64,000 bases of DNA from UBA5543 sp964464965 (GCA_964464965.1 CAYXHM010000001.1:496001-560000); one strand, 5' to 3'; counted from the stretch's first letter, positions 8,626 through 18,072 are shown. Translations and numbers: made by a program. The notes: generated by a model not told the origin, from the letters alone.

Positions 8626-11571
8626 ATGAAAAAGATTAGCATCATTATAATTTTATGTTGTTGCGCTATGCAACTTGCCGCGCAACGCTATTCTTTTTAT
8701 AACCTGGGTGTAGAAAACGGGCTGATACAATCGCAGGTAAGGGCGCTGGCGCAGGATAATTACGGGCACCTATGGGTAGGTACATTAGGTGGATTATCAC
8801 GTTATGATGGGGCCAATTTTACAAACTATAACGTGCGCAATGGCATGCTGGATAACAACTGTACTGCCATAGCCACGGATAACGACGGCAATATATGGTT
8901 GGGCGGGCCCGAGGGTGTGTCCTGCTACAATGGCAAACGTTTTGAACATTATAGCCTGCAGGCACCGGATAATGGCAGCGCCCGCATCGTAAAGAAGATC
9001 ATCGCGGGTAATGACAATACACTGTGGTGCCATACAGATAAAGAAGTATTCAACATCAGGGATAAGAAAACGTCACAACTCACCCTGCCCGATTCCAACC
9101 TTACCATATCAGCAATTTACCCCGTCAAAGACACACTTTGGGTGGCAACGAAAAACGGGTGTATATATCGTTACTACCAAAAGAACTGGGACAGCCTGTT
9201 CTTTAATTTCCCCGGATTTCCCAAGGCACCTGTCACTACCACACACTTCCTGCTGGACAGTAGAAAACGCTTGCTGTTAGCAACCGGCAACGGCTTGTTC
9301 TATATAAAACAAGACACGATAAAGGCTGTAAGAGTGAATGGCACACCATTGATAAATATCCCTTTCATAACTATAGCAGAGGGGAAAGACGGTGCAATAT
9401 GGCTGGGCGGGTTTTCGGGTGCATACCGCGTTACAGATTCCGGCATGATGCAGTATGGTAAAAAAAGTGGTTTTACAGATAATACAATCAATACAATACT
9501 GTCCGACAAAGAGGGCAGTGTCTGGTTTGGCTCAGAGGGGCAGGGTCTGTACCGTTTTTCCGGTTCACAGTTTTCAATACTGGACGAGCGCAGCAGCCTG
9601 CCCAGCGAGCAGGTAATGAGTTTTGCCCCTACCCCATCGGGTAGATTGTATATTGGTACGGCTGATGCAGGATTATTTTATTATGACAAGGAAAACATTA
9701 TACCTATACCGCTGCAATATAAAAATGCATACATCAGCGCTCTGTATGCAGATGGTGAATATGATATATGGGTAGGCACAGGTGGCGATGGCCTTTGCAG
9801 GATAAAAGGCGGGGAACGCATCTATTATTCCTCTGCTGAATTGCCTGCCAAAGCCACCATCTTCTCGCTGTACAAAGACACGGCACGCAGGCTATGGATA
9901 GGCACAGGAAACGGAGCAGTAATTTATGAGAAGAGTAAATTCACCAGGCTATCCGGCATCAACAGCAACGTACTATCGTTTGTTACTATTGGCAGTGACA
10001 GCACACTGATTGTGGCAGCTACTGGCCTGTACCTGTACCATAATAATAGCGTAAGCCGGTTTAAAACAGATGATCCGCTTGATAACGCTAACCCACAGTG
10101 CATGGTACTGCACGACAAAAAACTATGGATAGGGACAAATGATAACGGTGTTATCGGTTACGACCTGGTAACCAGGAAAAGCATAACACTCAACAAAAGC
10201 AATGGCCTGCAATCTGATTTCATTTACAACATCATAGCAGACAACAATGGCGATATATGGGTAGGCACAGGCTACGGCATTCATAAAATACACATCTACA
10301 ACGGTAGTACCCAGGTTACTTTCTATGGCAAACAGCAGGGCATTACCGGCATGGAAAGCAACCAGAACGCTGTGTGCAAAATGCCTGATGGTACACTTTG
10401 GTTTGGCACTACAAAAGGCGCTGTGCATATAGACCCCGACAAGAAATTATTATTGCCGCAGCCCATAAGTGTGGTATTGCAATCTGTAAAAGTATTCGGT
10501 GACGACATTCGCGACAGTACTTATTACGACAGTCTTGACAACTGGTACAATGTGCCTTATAAACTCGCACTACCCTACCGGAAAAACAATATCAGTTTTA
10601 CATTTAAAGGTATATCCCTGAGTGGTAACGACCAGTTGCAATACCGCTACAGGATAGATGGGCTGGACGCACCATGGAGCGATTGGACACCGCTTAACTC
10701 CGTTACTTACTCCGCACTGCCACCCGGAAAATATGTATTGAAAGTAGAAAGCCGCACCATCAACAGCGAGGATATAAAAACACTTGCCTACCCATTTGAA
10801 ATTATCACCCCTATACATAAAACCACATGGTTCAGCCTGCTCATATTTCTTGCTTGTATCCTGGCGGGTATTTCCATACAGTACATAATTAACCGCCGCA
10901 AACAAAACAGGCTTGCATTGGTAGAACAACTGCGCCGCGAAGAACAAAGCAAAGTAAGGCAGCGTACCGCCGAAGATTTTCATGACGAAGTGGGCAACAA
11001 GCTTACCCGTATAAATGTACTGACCAATGTACTAAAAGAAAAACTGGGAGAGGTGAGCGCTGATAAAAAGCGCATTATAGAACAGATACAGGATAATACC
11101 GCACAACTTTATAGTGGCACAAAAGACATACTTTGGTCGTTGCAATCTACTAACGATAACCTGTACGAAATACTGAACCGTATACGTGAATTTGGCAATG
11201 AGTTATTCTCAGATACGCATATACATTTTGAATTTACAGGTATAGAAAGCACCTGGCAACAATATAAAATGCCACTTGATATGAGCAGAAACCTGCTGAT
11301 GATATATAAAGAGGCGCTGAACAACTGCCTGAAATACGCTAATGCCGACAAAGTGACCCTCCAGGCAGAAATGAGGGAAAGGGGCGTACTGCACATAGCA
11401 CTGTCTGACAATGGCAAAGGCTTTAATGTTGAAGAGGTGGTAAAGGGCAACGGGCTGAACAATATGCGGAACCGCACCGAAAGGCTGAAGGGAAGGATAT
11501 ATATAGATAGCCGCCCCGGAGAAGGGACATCCATTGACCTCCACTTCAGGCTGCCGGACAAAAACAGCTGA
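8626..11571 (+). CDS. two-component sensor histidine kinase with periplasmic beta-propeller
   Basis: 981 residues from the ATG at 8626, chosen because it begins MKKISIIIILCCC (signal peptide or membrane anchor) and is preceded by GAGGG; an earlier ATG at 8587 hides this. Order: a two-component-regulator propeller domain of repeated LWVGT/IWLGG blades (about 20-620), a Y_Y_Y-type beta sandwich (about 650-725), one transmembrane helix (about 733-755), a HisKA_3 dimerisation region with phosphoacceptor His786 in FHDEVGNKL, and a HATPase_c domain with ALNNCLKYA and SDNGKGF boxes. It should sense an extracytoplasmic ligand and phosphorylate the LuxR-type regulator encoded 91 nt downstream. Confidence 0.93.
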   Translation: MKKISIIIILCCCAMQLAAQRYSFYNLGVENGLIQSQVRALAQDNYGHLWVGTLGGLSRYDGANFTNYNVRNGMLDNNCTAIATDNDGNIWLGGPEGVSCYNGKRFEHYSLQAPDNGSARIVKKIIAGNDNTLWCHTDKEVFNIRDKKTSQLTLPDSNLTISAIYPVKDTLWVATKNGCIYRYYQKNWDSLFFNFPGFPKAPVTTTHFLLDSRKRLLLATGNGLFYIKQDTIKAVRVNGTPLINIPFITIAEGKDGAIWLGGFSGAYRVTDSGMMQYGKKSGFTDNTINTILSDKEGSVWFGSEGQGLYRFSGSQFSILDERSSLPSEQVMSFAPTPSGRLYIGTADAGLFYYDKENIIPIPLQYKNAYISALYADGEYDIWVGTGGDGLCRIKGGERIYYSSAELPAKATIFSLYKDTARRLWIGTGNGAVIYEKSKFTRLSGINSNVLSFVTIGSDSTLIVAATGLYLYHNNSVSRFKTDDPLDNANPQCMVLHDKKLWIGTNDNGVIGYDLVTRKSITLNKSNGLQSDFIYNIIADNNGDIWVGTGYGIHKIHIYNGSTQVTFYGKQQGITGMESNQNAVCKMPDGTLWFGTTKGAVHIDPDKKLLLPQPISVVLQSVKVFGDDIRDSTYYDSLDNWYNVPYKLALPYRKNNISFTFKGISLSGNDQLQYRYRIDGLDAPWSDWTPLNSVTYSALPPGKYVLKVESRTINSEDIKTLAYPFEIITPIHKTTWFSLLIFLACILAGISIQYIINRRKQNRLALVEQLRREEQSKVRQRTAEDFHDEVGNKLTRINVLTNVLKEKLGEVSADKKRIIEQIQDNTAQLYSGTKDILWSLQSTNDNLYEILNRIREFGNELFSDTHIHFEFTGIESTWQQYKMPLDMSRNLLMIYKEALNNCLKYANADKVTLQAEMRERGVLHIALSDNGKGFNVEEVVKGNGLNNMRNRTERLKGRIYIDSRPGEGTSIDLHFRLPDKNS

Positions 11572-11662
11572 CTTATCTGTTAAGAATTACCAAATACCCT
11601 GTTTGGGGGGATACATATGTCGTTAACTTATAGGAACTTTATAATACAATAATCTTACAGCT

Positions 11663-12292
11663 ATGCAAGACCTTGATATAAGAATATGCCTGATAGAAGA
11701 CGATGAGACCATACGCGAAGGGTATGAATACCTGATAGGTGGGAATGAGGGCTATAAAATAACGGGTAGCTTCCCATCTTATGAAGAAGCGGCAAAAAAA
11801 ATAGCCAAGTGCGACCCCGATGTAATACTCCTGGATGTTGAATTGCCGGGGCTATCAGGTATAGACGCTATCCCTAAGTTAAAGAAACTGGTACCGGAAG
11901 CGCACATTATTATACTCACGGTATATGAGCAGGAACTAATGATATTCCGTGCGTTGGCAGGCGGCGCTTCCGGCTACCTGACCAAAGATACACCTCACAA
12001 AAAGATACTGGCATCTATAAAAGAAGTAATGGACGGGGGCGGCCCTATGAGCTCCAACATAGCCCGTATGGTTATCCAGTCTTTCCAGCGCAGTGAAGAG
12101 TCACCATTAACGCCCCGCGAAACGGAGATACTGGAGCAGATAGCTACCGGTAAAAGCCGCAAGCGCATTGCAGAGGAACTGTTCATAGACCTTGAAACGG
12201 TAAAATCGCACATCAAAAACATATACACCAAGCTGAATGTACATTCGAAGGCAGACGCTATAAAGTTGGCTAAAGACAATAAATTTATTTAA
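11663..12292 (+). CDS. NarL/LuxR-type response regulator
   Basis: 209 residues. The receiver domain (about 7-120) has the acidic pair Asp13/Asp14, phospho-acceptor Asp58 in ILLDVELPG, Thr86 and Lys108. The C-terminal LuxR/GerE helix-turn-helix (about 148-205) starts LTPRETEILEQIATG and includes the VKSHIKNIYTKL recognition helix. It is the obvious partner of the upstream HisKA_3 kinase and should control transcription of nearby surface genes, possibly the divergent TonB-type gene or the convergent TonB receptor; the target genes are not shown by sequence. A GGGGGA motif sits in its upstream region. The gene ends in a bidirectional terminator. Confidence 0.93.
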   Translation: MQDLDIRICLIEDDETIREGYEYLIGGNEGYKITGSFPSYEEAAKKIAKCDPDVILLDVELPGLSGIDAIPKLKKLVPEAHIIILTVYEQELMIFRALAGGASGYLTKDTPHKKILASIKEVMDGGGPMSSNIARMVIQSFQRSEESPLTPRETEILEQIATGKSRKRIAEELFIDLETVKSHIKNIYTKLNVHSKADAIKLAKDNKFI

Positions 12293-12317
12293 GTACGATT
12301 GAAAGTTCCCGTAATAA

Positions 12318-12347
12318 AAAAATGGCTCCCAACCGGGAGCCATTTTT
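12318..12347. terminator. bidirectional terminator
   Basis: A 13-bp perfect stem (AAAAATGGCTCCC with its complement) and an AACC loop, with A/T tracts on both sides, between the convergent response regulator and TonB receptor genes. Confidence 0.9.
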
Positions 12348-12375
12348 CATTCGTACTTCTATGAAAATCAAAACG

Positions 12376-15255
12376 TCAAAAGTTGTGGTTGATGCCCAGA
12401 CTGAATGTAATGCCCGGGTTGAAACTATCAAAAATCTGGTCTTTCGCCCTATATGACTGGTAGAACTTTTCCTGGCGGTCATTCAGCAAATTAGCAACTT
12501 TGAAGTCAATAACTGTTTTACGTTGCTTACCAATTGTCTTATTAACGCTGATGTTTAAGCTATGGAATGGTTCGGTATATACATCGGGATAAAGACCTAC
12601 ACCAACAATATACAAAGTAGGGCCTTTAACATTATAAAACATACCAGCATTCAAACCATTATCAGGATTAGAATAGCTCAATCCCATATTGATTACATAA
12701 GGTGACTGCCCGGCCATATCTCTTACATTGTCTATAGTTTGTCCTGCCCTCTCGTATTCTTTCCTTGCATTAAATTCAAGGTCTGTCATTTGTATCTGCG
12801 ACTTAACCAATGTAAGGTTTCCTGCAAATAACAGTTTTGAAAAAAGAGGTGATATGAAACTTAAATCTTTTCTCAGTTCAAACTCCAAACCGTACAGCTG
12901 GCCATCGCCTACGTTGCGTGCCTGGAATTCTGTGCTTGTTTGCTGTGCAGGTATTCTTACCAGTTCTATAGCATTGTCAAATGTTTTGTAGAATGCACTA
13001 ACAGAAATCAATTCTGCAGGTTTCATAAACAACTCCCAGCGCAGGTCAAAGTTATTGATCCTTGTTTCTGTCAGTTTTCCGTCCCAATCAGGATAGGTAA
13101 ACAAACTACCGTTAAATATCCTGTTTGTTATAGGATCAAGTATTTGTGCATAAGACAGCTCTTTAAACGAAGGCCTGGCTATTGTCCTGCCGTAAGTAAA
13201 TCTGAGATTCTGTTTCTCCGTCAGTGCATAAATTAAATTTACCGATGGAAAGAAATCTAATGCAGATAATACTTCTTCATTATCCAGATTCCTGCCGTTT
13301 GCTGTATCTCCACTGGCATATGCCTGGTCTGAGCCTGTATATTTCTGAACAAAATTTTCAGCCCTTACACCAAATACTGATTTCAGTTTAGGCAATAAAG
13401 ACATTTCGTTTGATACATAAAAGGCCGTGTTATTCACATTGGAAGAGTATGCATTTGGATTAAGCTCCAGGTTGCCCGATTGATAATAGATATTATTACC
13501 ATTGGGGTAAATATTTTCAGGGGTCAACACCTGGGAAACATCATTGCTTGTCCAATTCTGGCTACCAAAAAACTGGATGTCAAAGAACAAAATCTCATAG
13601 TCCCTCTTTTTATAAATATGGGCGGCACCAAACTTCAGTTTAGCATCCCGGTCCAACATTTTGTAGTTCCTTGTTATGTCAATTTTAGCAGACGCATTAA
13701 TTTCATCCAGGTAACGCCATATCCTACTGGGGTTACCACCGGCACCGGCCAGGAACGACGTGTCTGTAGCTGACTCTGTAAAAGCTGTTTTACGTACATC
13801 AGGATCGTCTGAAGTTGACCATGTTGGCGACAGTTTCCATTCTACCTGCCATTTATCACCGTCCAGGGAATGCTCTCCGGCAAGTAACACATTCGTTAAT
13901 GAACGTTGATTATATTCAAGGTTATGAGAAGTTGCTTTATAGCCCGATTGGCCTACTGCAGCACCGTCATTATCTATATCAAAAATACCGGCCCTGCTGG
14001 TACAGCTTTGCAGCCTTGTAGCAGTCAACCTGTATTTTGATTTCATTGTTTTGTATGCAATACCGGCCAATCCCCCCAACAGTGTACTTTCTTCACCCAG
14101 CTGTCCCTTCAAAATAGTGGCATACCGCATCTCATTTCTATCTTCCTCGCTATACCGCTGATATTCGCTGTAGATTACATCATCGTAATATTTGTATGCT
14201 CTCTGATAAGAAAGAGAAAAGATATAACCCAAACTGCTTTTCTTTGTGTTCCTCAATTGATACTGGTCGCCCAACGTAATACTTGCACCATAATCTACCG
14301 GACTTGTGCCCCTGCTTGTGCCCAGGGTAGGGTTGAAACTACGTACAAACGAGTTTACTTCTTCTTTAGAAGAACCGTTTAGTGGTGTTGGTATATTCAC
14401 CGGGTCAGTACCTTCCGGCAATGCTCTTGTGCCATCATCAAAACCTAAAAAGTCGGTCTTACCGCCTTTATATTTAATGTAGTCCGGGTTCAGGTGCATT
14501 TGCGGGTTGTAAGCAGTGCTCAGGGATATAGAGAATATCTTCTTTTCGGGAAATGCTTTTGTTTCAATATTTACAAGCCCACCTGTAAAATCAGCGGGTA
14601 GCTCTGCCGAAAAGTTTTTATACGTAATGATGTTATCAATCAGGCTGGTTGGAAATATATCCATCTGGAGGCTGTTTTTATCAGGATCAAGACCAGGTAT
14701 CTGGATACCATTCAAAGTTGTCCTGGTGTACCTGTCTCCCAATCCCCTGATGTATATGTACTTACCATCTTCAATACTGACACCTGTTACCCTTTTAGAA
14801 GCTTCAATAGCGGTACCATCACCTACCAGTTGCATCTGTTCTGCAGATATACCATCCATTATAGAAGTTGACCTTCTCTTCATGGCTATCAATGAACCTT
14901 CAGACCTCCTGATAGCTTCTGCTTTAATTACCACTTCTTCCAGTTCTGAACCTGCATATTGAAGTTTAATGTCTTTTACTACAGTTACCTCATTATCTTT
15001 TACACTAATCCCTTCAATTGTTACAGGCTGGCAACCTATACATTTAACCAACATGCTATAGGTGCCGGATTCAACTGTAAAAGTAAACTCACCGTCCAGG
15101 TCAGTTACCGTACCGGTATTTGAACCTTTCAACATTACAATTGCTGACATTAATGGTTGTCCATCTCCGTCAATAACAGAGCCGCGGATTGTTCCTTTAG
15201 CCATAGCTGCTGAACCTATGCAGCAACTTAAAACGAGTAGTAAAAAATATTTCAT
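12376..15255 (-). CDS. TonB-dependent receptor with carboxypeptidase-like N-terminal domain
   Basis: 959 residues: signal peptide (1-19), CarboxypepD_reg-like domain (about 22-105, containing VTDLDGEFTFTVESGTY), plug domain (about 120-250) with YIYIRGLGDRYTRTTLNGIQ and DFTGGLVNIETK, and a 22-strand-type barrel ending in GITFSLGINHNF. This is a full-length outer-membrane active transporter powered by TonB. Its substrate is unknown. The gene for a beta-helix lipoprotein lies 106 nt upstream in the same direction and is probably its functional partner, in the manner of receptor/surface-lipoprotein pairs. A CIGC sequence in the N-terminal domain is a minor oddity. Confidence 0.9.
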   Translation of the reverse strand: MKYFLLLVLSCCIGSAAMAKGTIRGSVIDGDGQPLMSAIVMLKGSNTGTVTDLDGEFTFTVESGTYSMLVKCIGCQPVTIEGISVKDNEVTVVKDIKLQYAGSELEEVVIKAEAIRRSEGSLIAMKRRSTSIMDGISAEQMQLVGDGTAIEASKRVTGVSIEDGKYIYIRGLGDRYTRTTLNGIQIPGLDPDKNSLQMDIFPTSLIDNIITYKNFSAELPADFTGGLVNIETKAFPEKKIFSISLSTAYNPQMHLNPDYIKYKGGKTDFLGFDDGTRALPEGTDPVNIPTPLNGSSKEEVNSFVRSFNPTLGTSRGTSPVDYGASITLGDQYQLRNTKKSSLGYIFSLSYQRAYKYYDDVIYSEYQRYSEEDRNEMRYATILKGQLGEESTLLGGLAGIAYKTMKSKYRLTATRLQSCTSRAGIFDIDNDGAAVGQSGYKATSHNLEYNQRSLTNVLLAGEHSLDGDKWQVEWKLSPTWSTSDDPDVRKTAFTESATDTSFLAGAGGNPSRIWRYLDEINASAKIDITRNYKMLDRDAKLKFGAAHIYKKRDYEILFFDIQFFGSQNWTSNDVSQVLTPENIYPNGNNIYYQSGNLELNPNAYSSNVNNTAFYVSNEMSLLPKLKSVFGVRAENFVQKYTGSDQAYASGDTANGRNLDNEEVLSALDFFPSVNLIYALTEKQNLRFTYGRTIARPSFKELSYAQILDPITNRIFNGSLFTYPDWDGKLTETRINNFDLRWELFMKPAELISVSAFYKTFDNAIELVRIPAQQTSTEFQARNVGDGQLYGLEFELRKDLSFISPLFSKLLFAGNLTLVKSQIQMTDLEFNARKEYERAGQTIDNVRDMAGQSPYVINMGLSYSNPDNGLNAGMFYNVKGPTLYIVGVGLYPDVYTEPFHSLNISVNKTIGKQRKTVIDFKVANLLNDRQEKFYQSYRAKDQIFDSFNPGITFSLGINHNF

Positions 15256-15361
15256 TGCTTGATTATTATACAGAAATTTGGGAAGAGTTCTATTCTTCCC
15301 AAATTTCCACTATGTGTTTTTTTTAAGCTGTATCAATAAACTTATTAAACCTGTATGATTA

Positions 15362-16582
15362 TTACAGACCACCTAAAGCACCTGCTTTAGAAGCCCATGT
15401 CCAACCAAAACCACTTACATTAGCCTTACCTGAAGAAGAAGCACCTACAGTGATACCAGATGGAGCAGGTCCGTCAGCAACATAATCATCAGCAGAACCT
15501 GTACCATTGATAACGATGTTAGTATATTTTGTACCAGGGTTATCTTTAGTCCTGTTAATTTTTTGATCAGTAACACCTTTAAAGAACAAGTTTTCCAGGT
15601 TTACCATAGTGTTTTTATCGGTATTGATCAAATCTCCACCTGTAGTTCTACCACCAAAATCGTTTACAATTGAACCATTTTTAATGGTATAAGTCCTGGT
15701 CATTGTACCTTCAGCGCCATCCAGTTCAAAAACGTGGTCGCCGGGAGTTACTACAACAAAGTTGTCCAGAGTACCGCCCCATGACTGGTCAGCATCTATT
15801 GCATCGTCACCTGCATTCCAAACGATTACATTTTTAACACTTACAGTACCACCAAACCACTCTATACCATCATCCTGGTTAGCTATTACTTCTACGTTTT
15901 CTATTATTGTACCTGAACCTACACCACCAAGAGTAAGACCATTAATCTCATTACCGGCACCAATGTTAGCACCACCATGACGGATAGAAATGTACTTTAT
16001 AACACCTGAGTTATCAGCATCATCGCTACCACCATACAAACCATTCTGGTCAGATGTAGGAATACCTTCAATCTGAACTTCAGCGGCAGAAGCAGAGATA
16101 CCCGCTTTACCCATTATCAGTACACCGCCCCACAGGCCGTTAACATCCGGCTCCAGGTTAGGGCTTGCAAAGTTTCCTGCAGCAACATCTGCTGGTTTAA
16201 TTTCGTCAGCTACAGAAGTGAATATGATTGGCTTCGCTGCAGTTCCCTCTGCCATAAGCTTTGCGCCTCTTGCTATCAGCAATGCAGTAGCGTTAGCGCC
16301 TGTACCTGCTTCACCTTTAATAATTGTACCAGCTTCGATTGTCAGCGTTGCGCCGGATAACACTGTTATCCTTCCTGCAAGTTGATACACTTTGTCGCTT
16401 GTCCATTTCGTATCGCCAGAAATGTTTTGATTAATAACCTCAACATCTTTCACTGGAGTTACGGTTGTTGGTGTTTTGTTTTCATCTTCACCACAAGAGA
16501 AAAGAGCGATGGACAACATCAGCACCATAGATGTTTTTACCGCAGTAGCTGAATTTTTCAATTTCATAAATTTCATTTTCAT
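15362..16582 (-). CDS. surface lipoprotein with parallel beta-helix-like repeats
   Basis: 406 residues from the ATG at 16582 (other ATGs at 16576 and 16567, a TTG at 16603). The lipobox Cys is residue 30 (IALFSCGED). The mature protein is rich in short Gly/Asn/Val strands such as LTIEAGTIIKGEAGTG, AAKPIIFTS, VNGLWGGVLIMGKAGI and IENVEVIANQDDGIEWFGG. This is the pattern of right-handed beta-helix 'hypothetical lipoproteins' found beside TonB receptors in Bacteroidota. It is probably an outer-membrane lipoprotein that binds the ligand of the TonB receptor encoded downstream; that partnership is inferred from position only. The upstream 280 bp contain 11-bp-spaced operator-like repeats. Confidence 0.75.
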   Translation of the reverse strand: MKMKFMKLKNSATAVKTSMVLMLSIALFSCGEDENKTPTTVTPVKDVEVINQNISGDTKWTSDKVYQLAGRITVLSGATLTIEAGTIIKGEAGTGANATALLIARGAKLMAEGTAAKPIIFTSVADEIKPADVAAGNFASPNLEPDVNGLWGGVLIMGKAGISASAAEVQIEGIPTSDQNGLYGGSDDADNSGVIKYISIRHGGANIGAGNEINGLTLGGVGSGTIIENVEVIANQDDGIEWFGGTVSVKNVIVWNAGDDAIDADQSWGGTLDNFVVVTPGDHVFELDGAEGTMTRTYTIKNGSIVNDFGGRTTGGDLINTDKNTMVNLENLFFKGVTDQKINRTKDNPGTKYTNIVINGTGSADDYVADGPAPSGITVGASSSGKANVSGFGWTWASKAGALGGL

Positions 16583-16617
16583 AAAAGTTTTATTTTGCTG
16601 CAAATTGACGTTACAAA

Positions 16618-16650
16618 TATTACGCTAACATTACCGCATGTTTAATTTTA
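16618..16650 (+). promoter_or_regulatory. short run of 11-bp-spaced TTAC half-sites near the lipoprotein start
   Basis: TATTACG (16618), CATTACC (16629) and the weaker GTTTAAT (16640) are spaced exactly 11 bp and resemble the larger array at 16766. They lie about 36 bp upstream of the lipoprotein ATG. Confidence 0.35.
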
Positions 16651-16765
16651 AGTGAATAATGCTTTGTATGCATAACATCTGTTTTTGATTCTTTATAGTA
16701 AAGCCTGCGCATTCATTCCACACAATCTTTACTCTTTTTAATCTGCTGCAAAAGTCACTATCAAA

Positions 16766-16831
16766 TATTACTGTCATGTTACGCCAATGTTACGCGTATG
16801 TGACGCTAATATTACCGCAATGTTAACAGGC
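16766..16831 (+). promoter_or_regulatory. array of six 11-bp direct repeats (PhoB/OmpR-like operator)
   Basis: Six consecutive 11-bp units begin at 16766, 16777, 16788, 16799, 16810 and 16821. Their first seven bases are TATTACT, TGTTACG, TGTTACG, TGTGACG, TATTACC and TGTTAAC. The exact 11-bp period with a conserved 7-mer and variable 4-mer is the layout of PHO boxes bound head-to-tail by PhoB/OmpR-family winged-helix regulators. The array ends 38 bp before the -7 element of the aminotransferase gene, in the same orientation. Confidence 0.6.
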
Positions 16832-16868
16832 CGTATTTTGTATAGGCTGAAGTATCTGCTCTATATAA

Positions 16869-16876
16869 TAACTTTG
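16869..16876 (+). promoter_or_regulatory. -7 promoter element (TAACTTTG), very close to the start codon
   Basis: An exact TAnnTTTG match whose last base is only 5 nt before the ATG at 16882. Transcription would therefore start at or next to the start codon, suggesting a leaderless or nearly leaderless mRNA. Confidence 0.5.
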
Positions 16877-16881
16877 CCGGG

Positions 16882-18069
16882 ATGAATACCCGCGATATAT
16901 TCCTGCGCCATAATGCGCAAACGTCCCCTGCCCCCGTTGGCCTGCACATTACTTCCGCAAAGGGCAATTACCTGTATGATGTGGACGGCAGGGCTTACCT
17001 GGACCTTATAGGCGGTATCAGCGTTTGCAATATGGGGCATTGCCATCCTGATGTGGTAGCCGCCATTCAAAAACAGGCCGGCGAATACCTGCATATAATG
17101 GTATATGGAGAACTGGTACAAAGCCCGCAAACACAATACGCTGCATTGCTGGCAGCGCACCTGCCACAGCAGCTCGACTGTGTATATTTTACCAACTCCG
17201 GCGCAGAAGCCGTGGAAGGAGCTATAAAACTCGCACGCCGTATCACCGGCAAAACAGATATCATAGCCTGCAACAACAGTTATCATGGTTCTACTACAGG
17301 TGCGCTCAGCATTATAGGCGACGAATACTGGCGGAATGCCTACAGGCCGTTGTTGCCGGGGGTATGGCACTATAATTATAACAGTGAGGCACTTGTAAAC
17401 GCAATTAATAGAAATACAGCCAGTGTAATAATAGAAACTGTACAGGCAGAGGCTGGCATCATAGAACCAAAGCAGGCATGGCTACAGGCACTCCGTAAAA
17501 AATGCGATGAAACAGGCACCCTATTAGTTTTTGACGAAATACAATGCGGGTTTGGCAGAACAGGCAAACTGTGGGGCTTTGAACACTATGGTGTGATTCC
17601 CGACGTACTAATGCTGGGCAAAGCGCTGGGTGGCGGTATGCCCATGGGCGCTTTTATTTCTTCTTATAGTAACATGCAGGCATTTACAAACAATCCCGTG
17701 CTGGGTCATATATCAACCTTTGGCGGGCACCCTGTATGCTGCGCCGCGGGTATGGCAGCTATGCAGGCCCTGCTTGATAGCGGTATTGCAAATGAGGTTG
17801 CAGAAAAAGAAGCGTTGTTTTTACAAGGCCTGAGCCACCCCGGTATAATATCAGTACGCAGTAAAGGGTTATTAATAGCTGTAGAACTGTCAAACTCGCA
17901 ACAGGTTTTGACGCTGGTGCAAAAATGTATAGATAACGGCCTGTTTACAGACTGGTTCCTGTTTGCGCAAAACTGCCTGCGTATTGCACCACCACTTACT
18001 ATTACAAGCAGGGAAATTGCAGAATCGTGCAGGATAATAACCACATCTCTCAGCGATATGGGCTTATAA
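16882..18069 (+). CDS. class III PLP-dependent aminotransferase
   Basis: A 395-residue fold-I, class III aminotransferase related to acetylornithine/ornithine/4-aminobutyrate transaminases. Landmarks: YLDLIGGISVCNMGHCHP near the N-terminus, NSGAEAVEGAIKLAR (phosphate-binding, about 110-124), the Asp in LVFDEIQCGFGRTG that contacts the pyridine nitrogen, the Schiff-base Lys in LGKALGGGMPMG, and STFGGHPVCCAAG. Length is normal. Substrate cannot be decided: no arginine or lysine biosynthesis gene is adjacent. It is preceded by the six-unit 11-bp operator array and an exact -7 element, so its expression is probably tightly regulated. Confidence 0.85.
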   Translation: MNTRDIFLRHNAQTSPAPVGLHITSAKGNYLYDVDGRAYLDLIGGISVCNMGHCHPDVVAAIQKQAGEYLHIMVYGELVQSPQTQYAALLAAHLPQQLDCVYFTNSGAEAVEGAIKLARRITGKTDIIACNNSYHGSTTGALSIIGDEYWRNAYRPLLPGVWHYNYNSEALVNAINRNTASVIIETVQAEAGIIEPKQAWLQALRKKCDETGTLLVFDEIQCGFGRTGKLWGFEHYGVIPDVLMLGKALGGGMPMGAFISSYSNMQAFTNNPVLGHISTFGGHPVCCAAGMAAMQALLDSGIANEVAEKEALFLQGLSHPGIISVRSKGLLIAVELSNSQQVLTLVQKCIDNGLFTDWFLFAQNCLRIAPPLTITSREIAESCRIITTSLSDMGL

Positions 18070-18072
18070 AAA

